Positions 24,807-33,714 of a stretch of 43,460 nt of DNA are shown here, piece after piece; positions within the stretch are counted from its first letter, which is position 1; each line of letters starts with the position of its first letter. Made by a program: the position numbers and the translations under genes. This DNA is from Verrucomicrobiota bacterium. GTDB lineage: Bacteria; Verrucomicrobiota; Verrucomicrobiia; Chthoniobacterales; JAFAMB01. Location: the NCBI GenBank assembly GCA_019247695.1, contig JAFBAP010000110.1, positions 1 through 43,460 of the forward strand. The letters run 5' to 3'. The notes beneath the pieces were generated by a model. That model did not search any database. It was not told where the DNA came from and saw only the letters and a list, made by a program, of their open reading frames with translations.

Positions 24807-25070
24807 CGGGTGTCGAGTGCCGGGTGTCGCGTGTCGGGTAAAGTTCGGAGCGGGAGGGAATGCCACAAATAAAGAGGCGCCGATGCCGTCCTGCGGTGTC
24901 CCTTTAATCTGTGTCAATCTGTGGATGTTTTCTCTTTTCTGCGTTCTCTGCGTGTTCTGCGGATGATTCTGTCTTTCGGCCGTGGTCGCCGTGGCTCGCC
25001 GTGTGAACTCTTACGTTGTGCCCGCCGTGTGACCTTAATCGGCGTCAATCTGCGGATGATTACCTTTGAG
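24790..25070 (+). repeat. Mosaic intergenic repeat, copy D
   Basis: It starts with GGGTAAC and GGGTGTC heptamers (24793-24840), then GTTCGGAGCGGGAGGGAATG, CCACAAATAAAGAGGCGCCG, AATCTGTGTCAATCTGTGGA, TGCGTTCTCTGCGTGTTCTG, GCCGTGTGAACTCTTACGTT and ATCGGCGTCAATCTGCGGAT. It overlaps the ends of both convergent genes (24806 and 25035), filling the whole space between them. Confidence 0.88.
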
Positions 25071-25703
25071 GTGTTGGCTCACCAGCGTCAGGTCCTCGAC
25101 CAGACGCGCGAATTCGGCTTCCTTTAGCCGTGGATCCGGCACGCGGAGGATTGCCGAGGGGTGAATGGTGACCAGGTTCTGCGGGGCGTAATCGCTCTCG
25201 AAGAGCCGTCCTCGGTGGGTTGAAACCTTTACCTTGGAGCCGAAGAGCGAACCTGCGGCGGTGGCCCCCAGGCAGACCAGGACGTCCGGTTTGATCAGCT
25301 TGATTTCCGTCAACAGCCAGGGCTGGCAGGCCGCAATTTCCTTCGCATTCGGTTTTTTGTGCAAGCGCCGTTTACCGAGCGGTTCCCATTTAAAATGTTT
25401 AACTGCATTCGTTACGTAGGTTAACGAGCGGTCGATTTTCGCTTGCGCGAGCGCTTCATCGAGCAGTTTGCCGGCAGGCCCGACAAACGGTTTGCCCTTT
25501 ACGTCTTCATGATCTCCCGGCTGCTCGCCCACCAGGATCACCCGCGCCGTGACCGGTCCTTCCCCGAAGACGGTCTGGGTGGCCCGCTCCCACAGGTCGC
25601 AGTTTCGGCAAGTCCGAGCCGCCGCCCGGAGCTCCTCCAGACTTGACGGCATCTCCGGGTGATCGTCGTCCGTGGCACCAAACAGACCTGACTCACCACT
25701 CAT
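25035..25703 (-). CDS. UdgX-type uracil-DNA glycosylase/crosslinker
   Basis: The ATG at 25703 gives 222 residues. Motifs: GEQPGDHEDVKGKPF (residues 59-73), NAVKHFKWEPLGKRRLHKKP with the UdgX-specific KRRxH loop (His115), and TIHPSAILRV (181-190). Cys32, Cys35, Cys126 and Cys144 are placed for the 4Fe-4S cluster. In characterised UdgX the loop histidine forms a covalent bond with the abasic site after uracil removal. The gene lies 7 nt after the glycoside hydrolase gene, as the last member of the leftward operon. Its last ~8 codons (NHPQIDAD) are repeat-derived. Confidence 0.9.
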   Translation of the reverse strand: MSGESGLFGATDDDHPEMPSSLEELRAAARTCRNCDLWERATQTVFGEGPVTARVILVGEQPGDHEDVKGKPFVGPAGKLLDEALAQAKIDRSLTYVTNAVKHFKWEPLGKRRLHKKPNAKEIAACQPWLLTEIKLIKPDVLVCLGATAAGSLFGSKVKVSTHRGRLFESDYAPQNLVTIHPSAILRVPDPRLKEAEFARLVEDLTLVSQHLKGNHPQIDAD

Positions 25704-25710
25704 CGTGCTA

Positions 25711-26652
25711 TTATACGCCTGACGCGGCAGCGCCGGTCGCCTGGAGCGCAACCTGAAAAGGCCTTCTCGGCGCGTAGCGGGCGACCATTTCCGAGCAGAA
25801 CGTCGCGAAGGTTTGCAGGTCTTTCGGCGCGCTGGTGTGGTGCGGAACCTCGCCCAGGTGTTCGGGGGTGAAACAGAATGTGATCGTGAGGTTGAAGTCC
25901 TGGAGCGCTTCCATCTGCCGGTCGAACCAGTCCAGGGCCTGGGGACGGAATGAATCGGCCCAACTCAGCCCGGTCCGCAGATCCCTGACGCCCAATTCCT
26001 TCAGCCGGATAACGGCTTCATCCAGCCGGTGGTCCTGGAAATGGAACCATTGGCAGACACCGAGATCGGGAGTAAACCGCCGGAACAGGTCGTAAGCCGG
26101 CTTTTCCGTACCGTCCTCGCGCACCAATCCCATGTAGAAATGGCGGTAATAAGCGGACCCTTCCGACTCACGGTGACGGGTGGTGGCCGGCCATGCTTTC
26201 GGCAGGTCGAACAGGCTGTACCAGAAAATCTTCGGCACGCAGCCGCGCAACAGGTTCGCGGTTCGCTCCAGGCCGAACACCTGCACCTCGTCGGCGCCGA
26301 AGGTTGAGACCCCCACCTCGGTGACCCAGATGGCCGGATCGATAACCTCCGCGACGGCCTTGATGCGCTCCGGCCATTCGTTGATCTGCCAATGGTTCCA
26401 GTCGAGCGGGAAACCGTGTACGCCGAATGCGTCCAGAAGGTCCAGGACGCCCTGGCCCTTTAACCGTAACGCAAACTGAGGATCGATGGGTGAGGTGCCG
26501 CCGAGCACCTGGGTCAGGTCCGAATTAACCTCGCGGACGGCCTTCGAAGCAGCCTCGACCATCCTCGAGAACTTAAGCCACTCAGGGTCAACCTCGAAAT
26601 CCCAATGCGACTTGTTGTTAGGCTCGTTCCAGAAGGTGACTGCTTCGATCAT
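25711..26652 (-). CDS. Glycoside hydrolase-like protein, apparently circularly permuted barrel
   Basis: The ATG at 26652 gives 313 residues beginning [20 protein letters not shown]. This is strand 4 of a GH-A clan barrel with the acid/base Glu (residue 10). Strand 7 with the nucleophile is at WVTEVGVSTFG (Glu112), and strand 8 at PKIFWYSLFDL. After about residue 195 comes what is normally the N-terminus: GVCQWFHFQDHRLDEAVIRL, GVRDLRTGLSWADSFRPQAL and LTITFCFTP, ending at EMVARYAPRRP, the segment that normally precedes the WNEP strand. Such proteins are often called beta-xylosidase. It overlaps the methyltransferase gene by 35 nt. Substrate unknown. Confidence 0.8.
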   Translation of the reverse strand: MIEAVTFWNEPNNKSHWDFEVDPEWLKFSRMVEAASKAVREVNSDLTQVLGGTSPIDPQFALRLKGQGVLDLLDAFGVHGFPLDWNHWQINEWPERIKAVAEVIDPAIWVTEVGVSTFGADEVQVFGLERTANLLRGCVPKIFWYSLFDLPKAWPATTRHRESEGSAYYRHFYMGLVREDGTEKPAYDLFRRFTPDLGVCQWFHFQDHRLDEAVIRLKELGVRDLRTGLSWADSFRPQALDWFDRQMEALQDFNLTITFCFTPEHLGEVPHHTSAPKDLQTFATFCSEMVARYAPRRPFQVALQATGAAASGV

Positions 26653-27409
26653 TGTTGAAAAATTCTTGGGTACGGGCTTTGCAGAGAAAGACTTCCGGCT
26701 CGGGATGCGCCACCGGCTCGAAACCGGCGCTGCGCAGCATCCCTTCGAGGCAGGCCCGGTTCGGGATCCACCAGTTGGTCCAGTCACCTGCATAGGAATG
26801 CTCGACGAAATGGAGGTGCGGGTAGCCCGGCTGATCAAAAATCCCGGTTTGCCAAAAGGTGTAATCCTTTTCCAGCGGCAGCACCTCGGGGGACCCACGC
26901 AGCATGGATTGCACCAGCAACACGTCGTGAGCGACGTGCTTGCGGATCAGGTCCAGCGCCAGCAGCGGGTAACGCAGGTGATAAAGCACGCCCAGAAAGA
27001 GAACGTAATCGAAAGACTCCCCAAGTTCTCCCACGTCGTAGACGGAGAGCTGTTTGAACTCGACCTCGAGCCCCAGTTGGCCGGCCATGAACTCAGCCTG
27101 CCGCAGGTAGCGGTCGTCCGTGTCGATGCCCACCACCCGGCCGGCCCCCCGCTTTTTCATCTCGAAGCTGTAAAAGCCGGCGTTGCAGCCGATGTCCAGC
27201 ACGGACGCGCCCTCGAGCCGCTCGGGCACCGCGCTTCGGAATCCGTTCCACTTGATGGCGGGATAATCGCCCAGGGGGTGGAGCGGCGCCGTCTGGACTT
27301 CGCCTAAATGAAAGTTCTGAAACCAATCCCCAAGGCGCTCGATTTCCTGACGCACCACTTCGGGATCACTCTTAACCGTATCCATCATCTCCTTGTTAAA
27401 CTTAAACAC
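26618..27409 (-). CDS. SAM-dependent methyltransferase, TIGR04290-like
   Basis: A class I methyltransferase with the glycine motif [20 protein letters not shown], acidic loop [14 protein letters not shown], and [20 protein letters not shown]. The aromatic C-terminus ([20 protein letters not shown]) and CmoB-like layout match the TIGR04290 (Rta_06860) family, which occurs with glycosyltransferase genes. The start is uncertain: GTG at 27409 overlaps the ino1 stop, while AAGGAG lies right before two ATGs at about 27388. The acceptor is probably a sugar or lipid intermediate of the cluster product (inference). Confidence 0.85.
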   Translation of the reverse strand: MFKFNKEMMDTVKSDPEVVRQEIERLGDWFQNFHLGEVQTAPLHPLGDYPAIKWNGFRSAVPERLEGASVLDIGCNAGFYSFEMKKRGAGRVVGIDTDDRYLRQAEFMAGQLGLEVEFKQLSVYDVGELGESFDYVLFLGVLYHLRYPLLALDLIRKHVAHDVLLVQSMLRGSPEVLPLEKDYTFWQTGIFDQPGYPHLHFVEHSYAGDWTNWWIPNRACLEGMLRSAGFEPVAHPEPEVFLCKARTQEFFNNDRSSHLLERA

Positions 27410-28535
27410 GCATGAGGTTCACGCCGTCACCGCTGGGCTCGGCCGGGGTGTGCCCCGCCCATTGCTCCCCGGCGATGAATGCTTCAACCAGGTGGCGCGC
27501 CTCCTCATCAGAATACTGCACCGGCGGGCTTTTCATGAAGTAGCTGGAAGGCCCGATCTGCGGGCCCGACCAGCCTCGATCCAAAGCCAGCTTCGCGCAG
27601 CGAATCGCATCGACGACCACCCCGGCCGAATTGGGCGAATCCCACACTTCAAGCTTGAGCTCGCACATGATCGGCGAACCGCCGAAACCGCTTCCCTCCA
27701 TGCGGATGTGGCAAAATTTGCGATCTTCCAACCATTCCACGTAATCGCTTGGGCCGACGTGAACGTTGCTTGCGGCCACCGGCCCTTCCATCTGGCTGGT
27801 GACGGCCCGGGTCTTGGACACCTTCTTGGAAGCCAGGCGATCGCGCTCCAGCATGTTCATGAAATCGGTGTTGCCGCCGAAATTGAGCTGGTAAGTCCGA
27901 TCGACGTGCACCCCGCGTTTCTTGAACAGATCCACGAGGAGCCGGTGAAGAATCGTCGCCCCGACCTGGGATTTGATGTCATCACCGATGATTGGTAGTC
28001 CGGCCTCGATGAAACGCCTCTTCCATTCCGGCGATGAAGCGATAAACACCGGCATGCAATTGACGAAAGCGCAGCCCGCCTCCAGGCACCGTTCGGCGTA
28101 CCAGGCAGCCGCCTGCTCGGAGCCGACCGGCAGATAAGACACCAGGACTTCAGTGCCGGTGTCATTGAGAATCCGGCCGACGTCATCGCACGCCTGCGCA
28201 TCGACCGGGATGATCTCGCGCGGGTACTTGCCCAACCCGTCCAACAGGTTGCCCTGGTGCACCGTAACGCCGAGTCGCGGAACCTCCGCGAAGCGCCTCG
28301 TGTTATTGGGCGGGGCAAAGATCGCCTCGCTCAGGTCACGGCGCACTTTGCGCAGGTCAACGTCGAAAGCCGCGGAAAACTCGACGTCGCGGGGCAGGTA
28401 ACTGCCGAGGTCGGCGTGCATCAGGCCGGGCACGACATCGTCACTGGTGACGCCACGATAATAATGGATGCCCTGCACCAACGCCGAAGCACAGTTGCCA
28501 ACGCCTACAATAGCAGTTCGAATCGGTTTGCTCAT
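27402..28535 (-). CDS. ino1: myo-Inositol-1-phosphate synthase
   Basis: The ATG at 28535, preceded by GGAAGG, gives 377 residues. The Rossmann start [20 protein letters not shown] and the catalytic-domain blocks [54 protein letters not shown] and [20 protein letters not shown] match bacterial Ino1. It converts glucose 6-phosphate to 1D-myo-inositol 3-phosphate using NAD. Placement inside a glycosyltransferase operon points to inositol as part of the glycan or lipid anchor made here. It overlaps the methyltransferase start by up to 8 nt. Confidence 0.95.
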   Translation of the reverse strand: MSKPIRTAIVGVGNCASALVQGIHYYRGVTSDDVVPGLMHADLGSYLPRDVEFSAAFDVDLRKVRRDLSEAIFAPPNNTRRFAEVPRLGVTVHQGNLLDGLGKYPREIIPVDAQACDDVGRILNDTGTEVLVSYLPVGSEQAAAWYAERCLEAGCAFVNCMPVFIASSPEWKRRFIEAGLPIIGDDIKSQVGATILHRLLVDLFKKRGVHVDRTYQLNFGGNTDFMNMLERDRLASKKVSKTRAVTSQMEGPVAASNVHVGPSDYVEWLEDRKFCHIRMEGSGFGGSPIMCELKLEVWDSPNSAGVVVDAIRCAKLALDRGWSGPQIGPSSYFMKSPPVQYSDEEARHLVEAFIAGEQWAGHTPAEPSGDGVNLMRV

Positions 28536-28567
28536 GCCTTCAAGGAATCCTTCCTTTTCAAAGATGA

Positions 28568-29659
28568 TTAAGGATGATGGTTGTTCAGCGTCCGCGCCCC
28601 TGGGCTGCACCCCAAAAGCCGCTCCAAAACGATGACGCGTTGCTCGGCGGTGTGGCTGGCTAAAATGCGCGCCCGGGCCCGCGAAGCCATCGCGGTGCGT
28701 TCGCCCTCGGGCAGTTCACGCAGAATCCGGATCACGTCATCCATGGAATCAACGATCAACACCTCACGGCCGGGCTCCAGGAACTGGTCGATACCCTGCC
28801 ACCGGTCGGAGATGATCGGTGTGCCGCACGCTGCGGCTTCGAACAGCCGGGTACTTGGCGAGTAACCGTTCGACGTCATGGCCTGGCGGGTCAGGTTCAG
28901 GGTGAACCGTTGCGCCGCATAGAAATCCCGGTGCTGACCCGGTGAGACGTGTTCGAGGTGAAGGACGTTGGGCGGCCAGATGGTGGTTTCCGGGTACATG
29001 GGACCGGCCACCACGAACGCTCGGCCCGGGAGTTTCGTCGCAGTGCCGAAAAGCATCGCGTCCAGCTTGGGTTGGCGGTCAGGGCTATAGGTACCAAGGT
29101 AGCCCAGTTCCCAGCGGTTCTTGGCCTGCACCGGGTAATGGACCGCCGGATCCACGGTGCACCAGAACGCGACCGGCCTTTTCACCTTAAACCGCTTAGC
29201 CAGTTTATCGAGGACGGCACCGCCGGCAAAGGAGAGGTAATAATCAAACGCCGGGATCAATTCCGGAGCAAGGTACTCGTAGTCCTCGTTTTCCAGTTTC
29301 GACAGCGTTACCGGCGTGTCCAGGTCGTAGAAGATTCGGCACCCGTTGCTGCCGGTACGGGCAATCCATCGAGCAACCTCAACTCCCTGGGGCACATAGG
29401 ACCCCTGGATGAGGCAATCGGCCTGGCGGACGTCGTTTTCAAAACGCGTAAACAGGGTATCGAGATCCTGATACAGCTCGATCCTGCCGTAAGCGCCGTT
29501 TAACTCGTCCCGGAACGGCCGGTACCACGGCGTATCTCTCTCCAGGAACAGCACCTCGTGGCCGCGGGCGACCAGCGCTTTGGACAACGCCCGGAACGTC
29601 ACCGTGTGTCCGTTGCCCCATGCCGAGGTGATTGATAACCCCAGGATGACGACCCTCAT
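28568..29659 (-). CDS. CgeB-like glycosyltransferase, copy 2
   Basis: A 363-residue protein starting [20 protein letters not shown], with [40 protein letters not shown] and the C-terminal [20 protein letters not shown]. It is the closest paralogue of the 20828 gene: both share the LxITSxWGNGH start and the DLDTPVTL block. It starts within the stop of the preceding gene (ATGA) and ends 32 nt before ino1. Confidence 0.82.
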   Translation of the reverse strand: MRVVILGLSITSAWGNGHTVTFRALSKALVARGHEVLFLERDTPWYRPFRDELNGAYGRIELYQDLDTLFTRFENDVRQADCLIQGSYVPQGVEVARWIARTGSNGCRIFYDLDTPVTLSKLENEDYEYLAPELIPAFDYYLSFAGGAVLDKLAKRFKVKRPVAFWCTVDPAVHYPVQAKNRWELGYLGTYSPDRQPKLDAMLFGTATKLPGRAFVVAGPMYPETTIWPPNVLHLEHVSPGQHRDFYAAQRFTLNLTRQAMTSNGYSPSTRLFEAAACGTPIISDRWQGIDQFLEPGREVLIVDSMDDVIRILRELPEGERTAMASRARARILASHTAEQRVIVLERLLGCSPGARTLNNHHP

Positions 29660-30732
29660 GGCCGGCCTCCTCCCTCCGCCACCGCCGCCTCGAATTGAAC
29701 GGCCCGCTGCGCATAGGTGTGCTGCGTCAACGCGCGTTCCCGGGCCCGTGCACCGATGTTCCGGGCTTGTTCCGGGGTGAGTTTCTCCATCAGGCCGGCC
29801 ACTTCGTCTCCGTTGCGGGCCACCAGAATCTCCTGTTCCGGGGCAAAGAACTGCTCGATGCCCACCCAATCGTCGGTGATGATGCAAGCACCCGCTCCCG
29901 CGGCTTCAAATACCCGGGTAGCCGGCGAGAACCCGTTTTCAGCCATGCTGTTACGACAAATGTTCAAAACGGCCCGTGCGCTGCAGTTGAAAACGTTGTG
30001 AAGCGCCGTGGGCAGGTGGCCGAGGTAGCTGACGTTTTTCGGCCGCGGTTTGTCGGCCCAGCCATTACCTGCCAGCAGCAGGTGCAGGCCGGGGCTCACC
30101 TCGGCCGCCCGGAAAAAGAAACCTTCCACCCTCTGTTCACGATCGGGTAAACGGTTGCCCAAAAATCCAAGGTCACACTCATATTTTCCGTCCATCTCCA
30201 CCGGGTGATGCGTTTCGGGATCCAGGCCGTTGTAGATCGGGTGGCAGGATTTCGCCCCCAATTTGAGGTAATCCCTCACCACCGGGTCACCGCCCCCGTA
30301 GGTCAGCACAAGGTCAAATGACGGCAGCGTGGCCCGAAGCGGTCCGGGCCGGTCGCTCCGGAGACGGGCAATGGTAACCGGCGCGTCGACGTCCCAATAG
30401 ATTACCCGGTTGCCGCCGGTGCGGGCCGCCGGGATTCGCCCTTCGAAAAAATCATCCAGAACGCCGATCCCGCTCGTTTTGATCAGCAGATCCGCGGACT
30501 GCGCCGCCCGCACCAACCGGTCCGCCTCTTGCTCCGACGGCTCGTAAACCACCACCTCCGCCCAGGGCGGCGGCTCGATGTCCCGGTGTTCCTGGCGCTG
30601 GTACGCGTTGGGCTCGTAAAACGTCACTCGATGGCCGCGGCCAGCCAGCGCCTTGACCATGCCGCGGTAATAAGTCGCAGCGCCGTTCCAATACGCGGAC
30701 ACCAGGCTTGAACCGAAAATGGCGATCCTCAC
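29656..30732 (-). CDS. CgeB-like glycosyltransferase, copy 3
   Basis: A 358-residue protein: MRIAIFGSSLVSAYWNGAAT, VIYWDVDAPVTIARLRSDRP, YNGLDPETHHPVEMDGKYEC, and C-terminal ENGFSPATRVFEAAGAGACI followed by TDDWVGIEQFF. It keeps the family plan but differs more from copies 1 and 2 than they do from each other. It is coupled to both neighbours by 4-nt overlaps, so the three glycosyltransferases 28568-31850 are probably made in fixed ratio. Confidence 0.82.
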   Translation of the reverse strand: MRIAIFGSSLVSAYWNGAATYYRGMVKALAGRGHRVTFYEPNAYQRQEHRDIEPPPWAEVVVYEPSEQEADRLVRAAQSADLLIKTSGIGVLDDFFEGRIPAARTGGNRVIYWDVDAPVTIARLRSDRPGPLRATLPSFDLVLTYGGGDPVVRDYLKLGAKSCHPIYNGLDPETHHPVEMDGKYECDLGFLGNRLPDREQRVEGFFFRAAEVSPGLHLLLAGNGWADKPRPKNVSYLGHLPTALHNVFNCSARAVLNICRNSMAENGFSPATRVFEAAGAGACIITDDWVGIEQFFAPEQEILVARNGDEVAGLMEKLTPEQARNIGARARERALTQHTYAQRAVQFEAAVAEGGGRP

Positions 30733-31850
30733 GCCACGACTCCTGCGGTTATTGGGCCGGGGGCAGACCGTTTCAACAGGGATCCGTAGAGCTCGAGGTA
30801 ATGCGTCACCATACGGGAACTGGAAAACTGCTGTGCCCTTTGGATGGCGACCGAGGCAAGCCGCCGGCGCCGGGCTTCATCCCCGGCCAACCCGTTCAGC
30901 GCGTCCCGCCAGGCTGCCGGATCGTGTGGCTGGACAAACTCCGCCGCGCCGTCCCAGTTCTCGCGCAAGGACGCGAGGTCACTGAGCACCAGCGCGCAAC
31001 CGGCCCCGGCAGCCTCCAGGATAGAAAGGCCGAAAGGCTCGTAACGAACGGGCGCCGCATAGATCGAGGCATCCGCGAACAGGGCGCGCGTCCGGCGAAG
31101 CGACAATGGTCCCAGTAACCGCAGGTTCCCGACCCGGGTCTCCCCGGCGTCCGCCTCCCGGCCGGCGCCGGCCACAACCAGGGGCCAAAGTAGTTTCGGC
31201 GCAACGCTCTCCAGCAGGCTTATTCCTTTGGCGGCGTCCCACAAACGCCCGGCAGACGCAATGACCGGCTTTTTCGGCCCGGGAGTTACACCCGAAGACT
31301 CGATGCCATTCGGGATCACCGCACCCCTACCCATCCACTCGTACGCGTCGCGCAAAGCGGCCAGCATGGCCCGGGTCGGTGCGACCACCGCGCCGGCAGC
31401 GTCCAACCCGGCCCGTACGCGCCGCCCGTACTCAGCATATTCGTCCCGAGGGGGCCGGCAGCCGTGCACGGCCTGCCACCACGTGAAGACGCACGAGTGC
31501 GCTACCACCACCGCCGGAGCCGGCCAGGGCAAGGCCGCGTGCGCGTACCCGTTGAGGTGCACTACGTCCGGCTCTTCCGCCCGGGCAAGCCCCTGGAGGA
31601 ACCTGCCCGCCTCATCCACGTCGGACCAGGGGTCAGGCATCCACTCAAGCTTGTACCGGGTCTCAACCAGCGTGATGCCCGCAACCTCGGCAACTTCGGC
31701 CCGTTGCGCCTCGCCGGCGGGTGCGCCGAAAGTCACCAGGGTCACCTCGCAGCCGCTTGCCGCCAAACCACGGCAAAGACCCAGGGCGTAAGTCCAGACG
31801 CCGCCCACGGTATCCGCGGTCATCAATACTTTTCTTGGCGCACTTAACAT
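30729..31850 (-). CDS. GT4 glycosyltransferase
   Basis: The ATG at 31850 gives 373 residues: VLMTADTVGGVWTYALGLCR, EEPDVVHLNGYAHAALPWPA, a long aromatic acceptor loop (CVFTWWQAVHGCRPPRDEYA), SAGRLWDAAKGISLLESVAP and the donor-site VRYEPFGLSILEAAGAGCAL (E-x7-E). It matches retaining GT4 enzymes. It starts 70 nt after the epimerase, the largest gap inside the operon. Confidence 0.87.
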   Translation of the reverse strand: MLSAPRKVLMTADTVGGVWTYALGLCRGLAASGCEVTLVTFGAPAGEAQRAEVAEVAGITLVETRYKLEWMPDPWSDVDEAGRFLQGLARAEEPDVVHLNGYAHAALPWPAPAVVVAHSCVFTWWQAVHGCRPPRDEYAEYGRRVRAGLDAAGAVVAPTRAMLAALRDAYEWMGRGAVIPNGIESSGVTPGPKKPVIASAGRLWDAAKGISLLESVAPKLLWPLVVAGAGREADAGETRVGNLRLLGPLSLRRTRALFADASIYAAPVRYEPFGLSILEAAGAGCALVLSDLASLRENWDGAAEFVQPHDPAAWRDALNGLAGDEARRRRLASVAIQRAQQFSSSRMVTHYLELYGSLLKRSAPGPITAGVVA

Positions 31851-31920
31851 TGCTGACGGCAGCCGCCGCTGAACGGGTGAGTCGTGCCACTGCACGCTTA
31901 CCGGGCTGCAAGCGATACGT

Positions 31921-33039
31921 TTACACGGTCAACCCGCGCCGGGACAACTCCCGAAAAGCTTCCGCCACGTTGTCCTTTGCCGTCTGGCCGTCCAACCAGG
32001 GCACCATCTCTTCCAGACCGGAACGCAGGTCGTACCTGGGTTCGAACTTCAGGAGGGTTCGCGCCCTGGTGATGTCCGCGTAACAGTTGCGAATGTCACC
32101 CACCCGGTATTTACCCGTGATCTCCGGCTCAAGTTCCGGGTGCCCCAACAGCCTGGCCAGATCCATGGCCAGATCCGAAATCGCGTAAGGTTTGCCGCTG
32201 CCGACGTTGAATACCTCGTTATCAACGTTCGGTGATTCCAGCGCCAGGCGGCACGCCAGGGCGATGTCCTTGACGTAAATGAAATCGCGTTGCTGACGGC
32301 CATCTTCGTTGATGAGCGGTGGCTGCCCGTTCAGGATACGCGAGGCGAAAATGGCCAACACCCCGGTGTAAGGGTTCGATAAGGCTTGCCGCGGGCCGAA
32401 GATGTTGAAGAAACGGAGGGCAACCGTCGGGACCCCGTAGGCGGGCCCTACCGTCAGGCAAATGCGTTCCTGATAATATTTTGTGAGCGCGTAAACCGAA
32501 GGGGCGGAGGGGTACTTTGATTCAGGCGTCGGCACGGGCGTCAACTCGCCGCCGTCCGGCCCCAGGACCTCCCAGTGGCGCCCTTCGAGCTGGCGGCGGG
32601 ACCTTCCGGTGGGTTCCACGGTTTGGCCGTTACGATCGCGGTAGCGCCCTTCCCCATAGATGCTCATGCTGGAAGCAACGACCAGCTTCTCGACGGGACT
32701 TTGGGAGAGTGCTTCCAACAAGGCGGCAGTTCCCTGGCAATTCACGTCGGTGTAGTTGCAGATCTGGTACATGCTCTGGCCCACACCTACGGCTGCACCG
32801 AAGTGAACCACGTAATCCACCCCGCGAAGCGCCTCTTTCAACCGCTTGGCGTCCCGTACGTCCCCGTGGATCAATTCGACCTCGTCAGCGAGGTAATGCG
32901 GCCGCTTACACCGCTCTCCGTGCACTTGCAGAACGAGGGCATCGTAGGCCCTGACCCGGTAACCCTTCGCCAACAATTCATCTGCGAGATGAGATCCAAC
33001 AAAGCCTGCTCCGCCAGTGATAAGGACTTGACCCGACAT
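31921..33039 (-). CDS. NAD-dependent sugar-nucleotide epimerase (dTDP-L-rhamnose 4-epimerase-like)
   Basis: The ATG at 33039 gives 372 residues. Extended-SDR motifs: VLITGGAGFVGSHLADELLA (NAD binding), VDYVVHFGAAVGVGQS, the Ser/Tyr/Lys site in ASSMSIYGEG and SVYALTKYYQE, and RFFNIFGPRQALSNPYTGVL with RDFIYVKDIA. The insertion around RSRRQLEGRHWEVLGPDGG is typical of dTDP-L-rhamnose 4-epimerase-like members, but UDP-sugar epimerases cannot be excluded. It is the first gene of the leftward operon and supplies a sugar donor. Confidence 0.87.
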   Translation of the reverse strand: MSGQVLITGGAGFVGSHLADELLAKGYRVRAYDALVLQVHGERCKRPHYLADEVELIHGDVRDAKRLKEALRGVDYVVHFGAAVGVGQSMYQICNYTDVNCQGTAALLEALSQSPVEKLVVASSMSIYGEGRYRDRNGQTVEPTGRSRRQLEGRHWEVLGPDGGELTPVPTPESKYPSAPSVYALTKYYQERICLTVGPAYGVPTVALRFFNIFGPRQALSNPYTGVLAIFASRILNGQPPLINEDGRQQRDFIYVKDIALACRLALESPNVDNEVFNVGSGKPYAISDLAMDLARLLGHPELEPEITGKYRVGDIRNCYADITRARTLLKFEPRYDLRSGLEEMVPWLDGQTAKDNVAEAFRELSRRGLTV

Positions 33040-33280
33040 GACAAGTAATTGGGAATGGGTAGAAAAGGTGTTTACTGTGGGGCTGTTCGCGAAGGTAAGT
33101 AGCTGCGCACGTACAGGGTATCCCTGATATGGCCATAAGGACAAGGCATTACCCGGCGCCAAGGCAGGGAAAAATTGATCTTCAAGCCATGTTGCCCACC
33201 TAAAGTTATCCTTTCCGAAAGCAGTCGCATTCTCGTCTTTGACGTGTTAAAAAGCTTCACGGGAGGTGGAGTCAAATCGT

Positions 33281-33709
33281 ATGGGTTGTAGATTGGCGAA
33301 CAATCCCAAGCAAGTTCAAGGTATGACCAGACAAACTGGCCACCTCAGCATTCTGCTCGTTGAGAATCACGAGGATACCATCACCTACGTACGCCGCTTT
33401 CTGGAACATTACGGGCATGAAGTCCGCGTCGGGCGGACCATGCAGGAGGCCATCAGGCAAGTGGAAGAGAAAGAGCCTGACGTGATCCTCAGTGATATCG
33501 GGTTGCCCGACGGCGATGGGTGGAATCTCCTGCAGCAGCTCCGGCTTAAGACGAAGGCCTACGCCATCGCGATGAGCGGGTTCGGCGCCCGGGCAGATCT
33601 GGATCGCAGCCTGGCGGCCGGCTACCAGGATCACCTCGTCAAGCCGTTTGCCCCCAATAAACTTTTGGACGCGTTACGACGGGCCGAACAGCGGCGGCAG
33701 AAGCAGTAA
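33281..33709 (+). CDS. Single-domain response regulator
   Basis: I take the ATG at 33281 (142 residues), with GGGAGG about 14 nt upstream; ATG 33324 is an alternative. Only a receiver domain is present: LLVENHEDTITYVRRFLEHY, phospho-acceptor Asp72 in VILSDIGLPDGDGW, Ser99 in AIAMSGFG and Lys121 in HLVKPFAP. There is no output domain, so it would act by protein contact or phosphorelay. It is divergent from the glycan operon. The orphan hybrid kinase at 38835 is a possible partner (inference). Confidence 0.85.
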   Translation: MGCRLANNPKQVQGMTRQTGHLSILLVENHEDTITYVRRFLEHYGHEVRVGRTMQEAIRQVEEKEPDVILSDIGLPDGDGWNLLQQLRLKTKAYAIAMSGFGARADLDRSLAAGYQDHLVKPFAPNKLLDALRRAEQRRQKQ

Positions 33710-33714
33710 GGATT

